A stretch of 5,948 nt of DNA from Bacteroidales bacterium (GTDB lineage Bacteria; Bacteroidota; Bacteroidia; Bacteroidales; JAOZQN01), in the NCBI GenBank assembly GCA_029938985.1, contig JAOZTW010000345.1, forward strand, positions 1 through 5,948, read 5' to 3'. The position numbers were made by a program, and so were the translations under genes. Below are positions 1-5,633 of this stretch, in pieces. Below the pieces are notes generated by a model. That model did not search any database. It was not told where the DNA came from and worked only from the letters and a program-made list of their open reading frames with translations. Within the stretch, counting starts at the first letter, position 1; every line of letters starts with the position of its first letter.

Positions 1-27
1 TAGATTAAAGAAATACAAATGTGTAAA

Positions 28-60
28 AACTTTTGTATGGGTACTTACCTACCAAAAGTT
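28..60. repeat. Imperfect inverted repeat upstream of the TPR/AraC gene
   Basis: AACTTTTG (28-35) is the exact reverse complement of CAAAAGTT (53-60). Inside them GGTA (40-43) can pair with TACC (46-49) around a 2-base loop, with a few unpaired bases between the two stems. It ends 13 bases before the start codon at 74 and is followed by a short T-run (66-71). It could be the terminator of a gene to the left, an operator, or a 5'-leader hairpin of the regulator; the sequence does not decide. The half-site resembles the AACTTTG half-sites of the repeats at 3622-3717, but this may be chance in AT-rich DNA. Confidence 0.4.
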
Positions 61-73
61 AAACCATTTTTTC

Positions 74-1711
74 ATGAAAAATTTGTTCCTATTTTTGATT
101 ATTATTTCAAGTTTTTATTCTTATGCCAACAGATTAGATAGTCTTATTGCTGTGCTTGCCACAAATCCTGTGGAAACAAAACATATTGTTTTACATGAAA
201 TTGGTATTGAATATTATAAATTGTCAAAACACAATGAAGCAATGGTTTACTTTAATAAAGCATTAACAATCAACAAAAAAAAAGATAATACACAAGCTGT
301 AATCGAAAATTATTATTATATTGCATTAATATATTCTACTTTTGGTGATATAAAAAAATCGTTAAATAACAGTTTTATCGCTTTAAAATTAACAGCACAA
401 ACAGAAAACACCAAAAAACGAGAATGTATTTTGTTGAGTTTAATTGGAACTAATTTTTCAATGCTAAATGATACTCTTAAATCACAAAAATATTTACTAA
501 ACGCCGTAGAAATTGCCACGGATTCGGGATATGAATATGAATTAGCTTACGCATCTAATATTTTAGGAACTGTGGCTCCCAACAATTCGGACGAGTCGTA
601 TAATTATTTTATAAAAGCACGAAAAATTGCAAAAAAGTTAAATAATACCAAGCTTTTAACAACAGTAAATAGTAATTTAGGAGCGTTTTATATGGGAAAA
701 AATGATTACAAAAAAGCAATGCCATACTTCTCCACAGCTTTAAAATTAATAGATTCCAAAAATTATAAAATGCGTTCTGGATTATTAATAAATTTGGGGG
801 GCTGTAAATTTGAATTAAAAATGTATGCAGAAAGTATCAAGGATTTAAAAAAAGCACTTAATATTTCCATAGAAAATGAATTAATAAGAGAGCAAACATT
901 TGCTTCTCACAGCCTGTCTGATTGTTATGAAAAATTGCAAAAACACAAGCAAGCCCTGAAATATTATAAATTATTTAAGGAAACCTCCGATGATTTTGAT
1001 GGTAGAAAAATAGCCGTTGAAACATCTGAAATGGAAATGCAATTTATTTTTGAGAAACAACAATTGACCGATAGTCTAAAATGGATGCAACGACAAGAAA
1101 GAAATCTTGCAAAAGTAAAAAGTAGAGAAAATTGGTTGTTTTTTCTTGTAATAATATTATTTATACTGGTATTATTTTCCATAATAATTTTTATTCAAAA
1201 AAAACAGACACTAACAAGTAACAAGCAATTGGTACAACGAAATTTAGAACTAATAAATTTTGAAAAACAATTCAAAATTCAAAAAAAAACAATGCAAAAA
1301 TCTTTGCAAGTAACAATAAAAGATAAACAAAAAAAATACTCCAGTTCTTCTTTATCCAAAAATCAAAAGAATGACTTAATGAATAATATTATTGCTTTAA
1401 TGGAAGAGCAAAAAATATTTACTAACAAACAAATTACTTTAGGTTTGTTAGCCGAAATGTTGGGAACAAATAAAAATTATATTTCACAAGTATTAAACAG
1501 TTCTTTTAAAAAAAATTTTGCCAATTTTATTAATGAATACAGAGTAAAAGAAGCAAGAATACAATTAAGCAATCCCCAAAATAAAAATTTAACAATAGAA
1601 TCAATAGCGCACCAAGTAGGGTTTAGGTCTAAATCTACTTTTAATGCTGTATTTAAAAACCATACAGGTATCACTCCAAGCTTTTTTATGAAATCTATTA
1701 CAAAAAAATAA
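74..1711 (+). CDS. Membrane-anchored TPR protein with C-terminal AraC-family DNA-binding domain (transcriptional regulator)
   Basis: This 545-residue protein looks like a one-piece transmembrane transcription regulator. Residues 1-18 are a hydrophobic signal or anchor segment ending SYA. About seven TPR-like helical pairs follow (roughly 42-70, 76-108, 117-150, 155-190, 195-229, 234-268, 274-306), with typical NLGAFY and YY..A patterns. A single strong membrane helix spans about 354-375 and is followed by QKK, as the positive-inside rule expects. A lysine- and glutamine-rich, probably coiled-coil linker (376-425) leads to an AraC-type double helix-turn-helix at about 435-542: first HTH near 454-477, second near 506-539, with the family-typical VGF.SKSTFN..FK...G.TP. 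The inferred topology is TPRs in the periplasm and HTH in the cytoplasm, so a peptide or protein signal outside could control promoters inside. The ATG at 74 is chosen because it gives the complete signal peptide; no Shine-Dalgarno is visible, which is normal in Bacteroidota. Ligand and targets are unknown; the kelch gene 332 bp downstream is only a candidate. Confidence 0.9.
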   Translation: MKNLFLFLIIISSFYSYANRLDSLIAVLATNPVETKHIVLHEIGIEYYKLSKHNEAMVYFNKALTINKKKDNTQAVIENYYYIALIYSTFGDIKKSLNNSFIALKLTAQTENTKKRECILLSLIGTNFSMLNDTLKSQKYLLNAVEIATDSGYEYELAYASNILGTVAPNNSDESYNYFIKARKIAKKLNNTKLLTTVNSNLGAFYMGKNDYKKAMPYFSTALKLIDSKNYKMRSGLLINLGGCKFELKMYAESIKDLKKALNISIENELIREQTFASHSLSDCYEKLQKHKQALKYYKLFKETSDDFDGRKIAVETSEMEMQFIFEKQQLTDSLKWMQRQERNLAKVKSRENWLFFLVIILFILVLFSIIIFIQKKQTLTSNKQLVQRNLELINFEKQFKIQKKTMQKSLQVTIKDKQKKYSSSSLSKNQKNDLMNNIIALMEEQKIFTNKQITLGLLAEMLGTNKNYISQVLNSSFKKNFANFINEYRVKEARIQLSNPQNKNLTIESIAHQVGFRSKSTFNAVFKNHTGITPSFFMKSITKK

Positions 1712-1712
1712 A

Positions 1713-1768
1713 CAAATATGTCTTAAAACATGAATTAGAGTATAAATTCATGTATTCAGACATGTTTG
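1713..1768. terminator. Long two-part hairpin after the regulator stop codon, probable terminator or 3'-end structure
   Basis: The hairpin starts one base after the TAA. The inner stem ACATGAATT (1728-1736) pairs perfectly with AATTCATGT (1745-1753) around an 8-base loop. The outer stem CAAATATGTCT (1713-1723) pairs with AGACATGTTTG (1758-1768), with one G-U pair. Two more A-T pairs can form in the 4-base internal loop, giving about 22 pairs. No proper T-run follows on either strand, so it is not a classic intrinsic terminator. A 3'-end protecting structure or a protein-binding palindrome is equally possible. Confidence 0.55.
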
Positions 1769-1958
1769 ATTTGCATAATAATACATCTAATAATACTTTT
1801 GTAAAATATTATTAACGAATTGAAAAAAATAAGTTCGGAAACTGTTAGATTAGTTTTCTAATTTAGGAATAAAAAAAAAATAATGATAATAATTTATTTG
1901 AAATTTTTATTTATTTTCTATAAATAGTGAAACAATAACATAGATTCAGAAAATATTT

Positions 1959-1990
1959 TTTGACAATACCTAAAAAATAAAATACAGTTT
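1959..1990 (+). promoter_or_regulatory. Weak Bacteroidota-type promoter candidate for the kelch gene
   Basis: TTTG at 1959-1962 matches the -33 element of Bacteroidota sigma-ABfr promoters, and TACAGTTT at 1983-1990 is an imperfect match (two mismatches) to the -7 element TAnnTTTG. The 20-base spacing is acceptable. It would leave a 5' leader of roughly 45 bases before the ATG at 2044. In sequence this AT-rich such partial matches arise easily by chance. Confidence 0.25.
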
Positions 1991-2043
1991 TTTTATTTTC
2001 ACAAATCAATTTTATTATTTAATTTTTTAACAAATTTATTATT

Positions 2044-3255
2044 ATGACAAAAAAAGTTTTTTTATTAGGTTTTCTTATGCTAACAATAGTTTTTTTAACT
2101 AATACAAAATTATACGCACAAGAATGGACGCAGAAAGATAATATGCCATTTGCTCGTACTCAAGCTATGGCTTTTTCAATAGGTTCAAAAGGTTATTTTG
2201 TAGGAGGCGTGAACGATGACATATCAAACTCAAACGAGTTGTGGGAGTGGGATGCTACTACTGAAATATGGACTCAGAAAGCCGATTTGACAAACAATAT
2301 TGTATCGGGAGTTGCATTTTCTATAGGTAATAAGGGATATATAACTGCAGGATATGGAAGTGAATTTTACACCGATTTGTTGGAATGGAATCAAGCTACC
2401 GATACATGGTCTGCCAAAAGTAGTTTACCAGTAGCAAGAGCACAGGCTTCTGTTTTTATAATAGGAACAAAAGTATATCTTGTGGGTGGTTTTGACGAAA
2501 ATTATAATTCCTTAAATGAAATGTGGGAATGGGAGCAAACAACAGATACTTGGACACAAAAAACTGATTTACCAGAAGCTATTTTTGGAGTAGCAGCTTT
2601 TGCAATAGGAACAAAAGGTTATTTTATTGGTGGAGTTTCGGGAACATCACCTACTAATAAATTATGGGAGTGGACACAAGAAACTAATTCTTGGGAGCAA
2701 AAAGAGAATATTCCAGTAGCAAGAGTGGGAGCAGTTTCGTTGTCTATTGAAGACCGAAGATTTATTGCAACAGGCGAATCCACCTCCTCGTATCTAAAAG
2801 ATTTATGGGAGTGGGACGTATCAACAGAAAACTGGATACAAAGAACAGACTTACCTGCCTCTTATAGAGCCAGAAGCTGTGCTTTTACTATTGATAATAA
2901 GGGATATATTCTTGGTGGAGCAAAAGGATCTGATGTAGTAGACGTATTAAACGAAATGTGGGAATTGCAAATTGAAGCAACTGAAATTAACGACATTAGA
3001 AAATCTACTAATAATATTAAAATATTTCCAAATCCAAGTTCTAACAATTTTAACATTCAATTCAATAAAGATTACGAAAACATTGATATAAAAATAATAG
3101 ATTTAGCAGGAAGAAATGTATATTCCGAAAAAACAAACATATCAAATAATAATGATATGGTTAATATAAATATAGAAAATTTGCCAAAAGGTATTTATAT
3201 GATTAATATAAAAACAGAAAAAGAATATTTTTTAGAAAAACTTATAATTCAATAA
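2044..3255 (+). CDS. Secreted six-bladed kelch-repeat beta-propeller with T9SS type A sorting domain
   Basis: This is a 403-residue exported protein. Residues 1-25 form a signal peptide (hydrophobic core, cleavage likely after LYA). Six kelch repeats of 46-48 residues follow, their opening tryptophans at 28, 76, 122, 170, 217 and 264. Each reads roughly W.QK..LP.AR..A.AF.IG.KGY..GG....N.LWEW...T, and a last WEL near 306 closes the propeller. Repeat 5 is the most divergent, with KGY replaced by RRF and GG by TG. From about 325 to the end lies a Por-secretion (T9SS) sorting domain: IFPNPS, then IIDLAGRNVY, LPKGIYMINI and a terminal EKLIIQ. In this family the domain directs passage across the outer membrane, after which it is usually cleaved. 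The mature protein is therefore inferred to be cell-surface or released. Kelch propellers mostly bind proteins or sugars and some are enzymes; no catalytic signature is visible, so the ligand is unknown. The propeller coding DNA is clearly richer in GC than the sorting domain. Confidence 0.92.
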   Translation: MTKKVFLLGFLMLTIVFLTNTKLYAQEWTQKDNMPFARTQAMAFSIGSKGYFVGGVNDDISNSNELWEWDATTEIWTQKADLTNNIVSGVAFSIGNKGYITAGYGSEFYTDLLEWNQATDTWSAKSSLPVARAQASVFIIGTKVYLVGGFDENYNSLNEMWEWEQTTDTWTQKTDLPEAIFGVAAFAIGTKGYFIGGVSGTSPTNKLWEWTQETNSWEQKENIPVARVGAVSLSIEDRRFIATGESTSSYLKDLWEWDVSTENWIQRTDLPASYRARSCAFTIDNKGYILGGAKGSDVVDVLNEMWELQIEATEINDIRKSTNNIKIFPNPSSNNFNIQFNKDYENIDIKIIDLAGRNVYSEKTNISNNNDMVNINIENLPKGIYMINIKTEKEYFLEKLIIQ

Positions 3256-3262
3256 GAAATTG

Positions 3263-3281
3263 GCTTCACGTAAAGTTGAAG
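3263..3281 (+). repeat. Solitary copy of the MITE terminal repeat
   Basis: GGCTTCACGTAAAGTTGAAG, beginning at 3263, matches the ends of the element at 3593-3758 (GGCTACCCAC[GT]TAAAGTTG) apart from a 2-base deletion and a substitution near its left edge. CACGTAAAGTTG (3267-3278) is an exact 12-bp inverted match to 3740-3751. It starts 8 bases after the kelch stop codon. It could be the remnant of an older or partly deleted copy. The 5-bp CTTCA/TGAAG stem within it has no T-run, so I do not call it a terminator. Confidence 0.5.
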
Positions 3282-3301
3282 ACTGTCAGTTAGTTTTAAT
3301 A

Positions 3302-3413
3302 AGGGATTGTTAAATAATAAGTTTCTGATTTGTACAAATTAGTTTATTCTTTTAAGACAGAAAAAGTATAAAATAATAATAACAAAACTGGAAGTTATTT
3401 TTCTACAATCCCT
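3302..3413. repeat. 9-bp inverted repeat pair bounding a 112-bp AT-rich segment
   Basis: AGGGATTGT (3302-3310) is the perfect reverse complement of ACAATCCCT (3405-3413). The enclosed sequence is AT-rich with no open frame, and contains the perfect 12-bp palindrome ATTTGTACAAAT (3328-3339). No flanking duplication is evident. It may be another small degenerate element or the base of a long RNA stem; a chance match is possible but unlikely for GC-containing 9-mers at this distance. Confidence 0.4.
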
Positions 3414-3442
3414 AAGGCATACAGGGTTTGTTCATAAAAAAA

Positions 3443-3552
3443 GTAGCCCCAAGTTTCAGCTTGGAGAATCAACGAATAGGCTACCAATCAAGTAATTTGC
3501 ATAAAGTGTCTACGACTATTCTACGTTTCTCCAAGCAGGAGCTTGGAGTTAC
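3443..3552. repeat. REP-like pair of inverted palindromes (BIME-type unit)
   Basis: The left end (3443-3466) reads GTAGCC followed by the small hairpin CCAAG..CTTGG. The right end, read on the minus strand (3552-3529), is GTAAC followed by TCCAAGC..GCTTGGAG. The two 24-bp ends match at 19 of 24 positions in inverted orientation. The right-hand hairpin is a perfect 8-bp stem, CTCCAAGC/GCTTGGAG (3529-3548), with loop AGGA. GCTTGGAGAA (3459-3468) is also a perfect complement of TTCTCCAAGC (3527-3536), so the whole 110-bp unit can fold as one long hairpin; GAATAG (3474-3479) and CTATTC (3517-3522) extend it inward. A GTAG-type tetranucleotide beside an imperfect palindrome, in head-to-head pairs, is the layout of REP/BIME sequences moved by RAYT (REP-associated tyrosine) transposases. 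That link is inference: no transposase lies in the window. Confidence 0.6.
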
Positions 3553-3614
3553 ATTTATGTTTTTAAAACTTTGTTTTTTTTAATAATGATTTGGCTACCC
3601 ACTTAAAGTTGAAC

Positions 3615-3654
3615 AAAAAAAAACTTTGCCAAAGTTTGGAACTTTGGCAAAGTT
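3615..3654 (-). terminator. mutL: Probable intrinsic terminator for mutL, supplied by the MITE
   Basis: Read on the minus strand, AACTTTGCCAAAGTT (3654-3640) pairs perfectly with AACTTTGGCAAAGTT (3636-3622) around the 3-base loop CCA. Seven more T follow (3621-3615), after the two T that close the stem. A 15-bp stem followed by a T-run is a good intrinsic terminator. It lies about 160 bases beyond the mutL stop codon and is correctly oriented for it. On the plus strand no T-run follows, so it would not be expected to stop kelch transcription in the same way. Confidence 0.6.
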
Positions 3655-3685
3655 GTGGCTATCACGAATATACTGCGAGTTACAA

Positions 3686-3715
3686 CTTTGTCAAAGTTAA
3701 AAAACTTTGACAAAG
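3686..3715. repeat. Second MITE hairpin, paralogous to the first
   Basis: CTTTGTCAAAGTT (3686-3698) pairs perfectly with AACTTTGACAAAG (3703-3715) around an AAAA loop. Each arm is a copy of the AACTTTGNCAAAGTT unit that also forms the hairpin at 3622-3654. The upstream base pairs at 3684-3685 would extend it, but the matching right-hand bases read CA instead of TT. No T-run follows on either strand. Confidence 0.65.
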
Positions 3716-3791
3716 CAGAAAATTTATAATTATTAAATCCAACTTTACGTGGGTAGCCTGATTTTTATATTTAGTTTTTAAGGTGCAAACC

Positions 3792-3812
3792 AATTCTTAA
3801 TTCCTAATTCTT
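3792..3812 (-). repeat. Heptamer repeat, inverted copy just after the mutL stop
   Basis: Read on the minus strand this is 21 bases of the heptamer pattern AATTAAG/AATTAGG, identical to 5741-5761 in opposite orientation. It abuts the mutL stop codon (3813-3815) on its downstream side. The two copies form a perfect inverted repeat enclosing the whole mutL gene. Confidence 0.7.
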
Positions 3813-5633
3813 TTATTCAAACTTAGTTTGAATTTCTTCGTATTTCAAAATAGAAATTATTTGTTTGCCGTCTGGCGTATAGTTTGGCGATTGGGTTGCA
3901 AATAATTTATCAATTAAAGCTCTCATTTCAATACTGTTGAGTTGAATATTTTTATTGATAGCCGCAGATTTGGCAAGCGAAATTATAATTTTATTTTTAA
4001 GTTCCGATTTAATATTTATTTCATACTGTTTTGTTCGTTCTATAAAATCCTCAATTATTGCAACCGCTTTACTTGCATCTATAAATGTAGGAATTGCTGT
4101 TATTTTATACATTAAATTGTCTGTTTTTTCAAATTTAAAACCAATTGATAACAATTCGTTGTATATATTATTGAAAATTATTAATTCTTCGGTTGTAAAA
4201 CTAACATTTATAGGAAAAAGAGTATGTTGTGAGTTTTCAAAAGTAGTTTGAATTTTTAAATCAAATTTATCATACAAAATCCGTTCATGAGCTCGTTTTT
4301 GATCTATAAACATTAAGCCAGATTTTACTGTTGTAACAATATATTTATTTTTAAGACTCATAATATTAGGAGTCTGTACAGTCGGATTTATTTTTGGGTC
4401 TTCAAAATCTGTTTGTTTATTTTTGATTATTTCAAAAGCATTATCCCAGTTTTCTAAATCATTACTTTCTTTTTTGTAAGAAGAAATTTTTTCATGATAA
4501 TTTAATGGTTTGTTTGTGTCTTCTTTATCAAAAGGATTGTAATTAGGATTTATTTCAACTTCGGGAATTTTAAATTCGGTGTTTTTTTTATCGTGAGGCA
4601 CTTCAACATAGCCATCGGTATCAAAATCTATTGACGGCACAACATTATGTTTCGACAAAGTATTTTTTATTGAAGTAAGCAATATTTGAAAAATAGAATT
4701 ACTGTCTTCAAAGTTTATTTCTGTTTTGGTAGGATGAATATTTACATCAATCAAATGGGTACCTATTTCAAAAAATATAAAATAACTTGGTTTTACTCCG
4801 TTTGGCAATAAATTACTGTATGCCAAACTAATTGCTTTATTAAAATACGAACTTTTCATAAATCTATTATTAACAAAAAAGAATTGTTCGCCAGTTTTCT
4901 TTTTCGCCATTTCGGGTTTTCCAATATATCCAAATATTGTAACAATACTCGTTTTGTTTGAAGTAGAAATTAATTGTTTATTAATTTTATTTTCAAACAA
5001 ATCAATTAGTCGCTGTTTTAGTTTTACGGCAGGTAATCTATAAACGGTTAAATTATTGTGTTGTAAGGTAAACGATATTTCGGGGTGAGCAATAACAATT
5101 CTTTTAAACTCTGCAATTATATGGCGTAGTTCTGTGGAGTCTGATTTTAAAAAACGGCGACGTGCTGGAACATTAAAAAACAAATTCTTTATAGAAAACA
5201 CACTACCTGTTTTGCAAGCAACATCGTTTTGAGACACAAATTCGGAACCCTTAATAGATATTTGAGTACCAATTTCGTCGTTCTCTCTTTTTGTTTTCAA
5301 TTGTACATGAGCAATTGAAGCAATTGAAGCAAGTGCTTCGCCCCTAAATCCTTTGGTATGAATATCAAATAAATCTTCGGCAGTAGATATTTTTGAAGTT
5401 GAATGCCGTTCAAAAGCAACTCTTGCATCTGTTTCGGACATGCCACTGCCATCGTCAATAATTTGAATTAATGTTTTTCCAGCATCTTTTATATTTACTG
5501 TAATATTTTTACTTTGAGCATCTACTGCATTTTCTACAAGTTCTTTAACTACTGATGCAGGGCGTTGGATAACCTCGCCAGCAGCTATTTGGTTTGCTAT
5601 TGAATCGGGTAATATTTTTATGCAGTCAATCAT
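3813..5633 (-). CDS. mutL: DNA mismatch repair protein MutL
   Basis: MutL is the ATP-driven matchmaker of methyl-independent or methyl-directed mismatch repair; it joins MutS bound at a mismatch to the nicking and excision machinery. At 606 residues the length is normal. The N-terminal GHKL ATPase is complete: ANQIAAGEVI.RPASVVKELVENAVDA (13-39, with E31 and N35 equivalent to E. coli E29 and N33), DDGSGM (60-65), RHSTSKI (76-82) and GFRGEAL (95-101). Transducer motifs FFVNNR and VNIHPTKTEINF follow. A variable, charged linker (about 340-420) leads to the C-terminal dimerisation domain, with NKYIV...GLMFIDQKRAHERILYD and a likely beta-clamp-binding motif QHTLFP (469-474). The endonuclease motifs are eroded: DQHA(X)2E(X)4E reads DQKRAHERILYD (444-455), and the CPHGRP region reads TPDGKQ (586-591). 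The ATG at 5633 fits the family N-terminus, which begins only two residues longer than in E. coli. The gene stands alone, convergent with the kelch gene. Confidence 0.97.
   Translation of the reverse strand: MIDCIKILPDSIANQIAAGEVIQRPASVVKELVENAVDAQSKNITVNIKDAGKTLIQIIDDGSGMSETDARVAFERHSTSKISTAEDLFDIHTKGFRGEALASIASIAHVQLKTKRENDEIGTQISIKGSEFVSQNDVACKTGSVFSIKNLFFNVPARRRFLKSDSTELRHIIAEFKRIVIAHPEISFTLQHNNLTVYRLPAVKLKQRLIDLFENKINKQLISTSNKTSIVTIFGYIGKPEMAKKKTGEQFFFVNNRFMKSSYFNKAISLAYSNLLPNGVKPSYFIFFEIGTHLIDVNIHPTKTEINFEDSNSIFQILLTSIKNTLSKHNVVPSIDFDTDGYVEVPHDKKNTEFKIPEVEINPNYNPFDKEDTNKPLNYHEKISSYKKESNDLENWDNAFEIIKNKQTDFEDPKINPTVQTPNIMSLKNKYIVTTVKSGLMFIDQKRAHERILYDKFDLKIQTTFENSQHTLFPINVSFTTEELIIFNNIYNELLSIGFKFEKTDNLMYKITAIPTFIDASKAVAIIEDFIERTKQYEINIKSELKNKIIISLAKSAAINKNIQLNSIEMRALIDKLFATQSPNYTPDGKQIISILKYEEIQTKFE

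Larger units (their letters stand above)
1712..2043. other. Intergenic region between regulator and kelch gene
   Basis: This 332-bp gap is very AT-rich and holds no credible gene. It begins with a long hairpin (1713-1768). A small stem-loop follows, AGATTAG/CTAATTT around TTTT (1847-1864, one G-U pair), with only A-rich sequence after it, so it is not a convincing terminator. A weak promoter candidate sits at 1959-1990. The last 50 bases before the kelch ATG are T/A-rich without a ribosome binding site. The long gap and the hairpin suggest that the kelch gene is transcribed separately from the regulator. Confidence 0.6.
3593..3758. mobile_element. 166-bp MITE-like non-coding element with TIRs and 6-bp target duplication
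   Basis: The terminal inverted repeats are 3593-3613 and 3738-3758, matching at 19 of 21 positions; both start GGCTACCCAC when read inward. The element is flanked exactly by TGATTT on both sides (3587-3592 and 3759-3764), a direct repeat of the kind left as a target-site duplication. It contains no open frame. Internally it carries two strong hairpins (3622-3654 and 3686-3715) around a unique centre, GGCTATCACGAATATACTGC (3657-3676). This is the anatomy of a miniature inverted-repeat element that would need a transposase in trans. I do not recognise the parent insertion sequence family from the ends. Confidence 0.72.
3256..3812. other. Convergent intergenic region packed with palindromic repeats
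   Basis: This 557-bp gap separates the 3' ends of the kelch gene (+) and mutL (-). I see no gene in it. From left to right it holds a solitary MITE-end sequence (3263-3281), a 9-bp inverted repeat pair spanning 3302-3413 with a 12-bp palindrome inside, a REP-like paired palindrome (3443-3552), a 166-bp MITE (3593-3758) with its flanking duplication, and an inverted copy of the heptamer repeat (3792-3812). Gaps between convergent genes are a common refuge for such elements because no promoter is disrupted there. Confidence 0.75.

Noticed and set aside
2862..3056. A 64-codon open frame on the minus strand inside the kelch gene
   Set aside because: It overlaps a gene with clear kelch repeats and a sorting domain and has no start context or family features of its own. 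The same applies to the short minus-strand frames at 316-519, 964-1182 and 1477-1674 inside the regulator.
3264..3281. CTTCA/TGAAG stem after the kelch stop as an intrinsic terminator
   Set aside because: The stem has only five pairs, an 8-base loop and no T-run afterwards.
3622..3717. Regularly repeated palindromes as a CRISPR array
   Set aside because: The four copies are only 15 bp, spaced unevenly (3, 29 and 4 bases apart), and are arranged as hairpin arms. There are no unique spacers of constant length and no cas genes.
3443..3758. A structured RNA gene such as a tRNA or riboswitch
   Set aside because: No tRNA-like arms with conserved T-loop or CCA end are present, and the structure lies between convergent 3' ends, not upstream of a gene. 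The terminal repeats with flanking duplication explain it better as mobile elements.
3955..4251. A 98-codon open frame on the plus strand opposite mutL
   Set aside because: It lies entirely within the well-supported mutL coding region on the other strand, shows no recognisable domain, and such antisense frames are expected by chance.
4269..4304. Treating mutL as a pseudogene because its endonuclease motifs are changed
   Set aside because: The frame is intact over 606 residues, all ATPase motifs and a clamp-binding motif are preserved, and nuclease-negative MutL proteins are fully functional in other bacteria.
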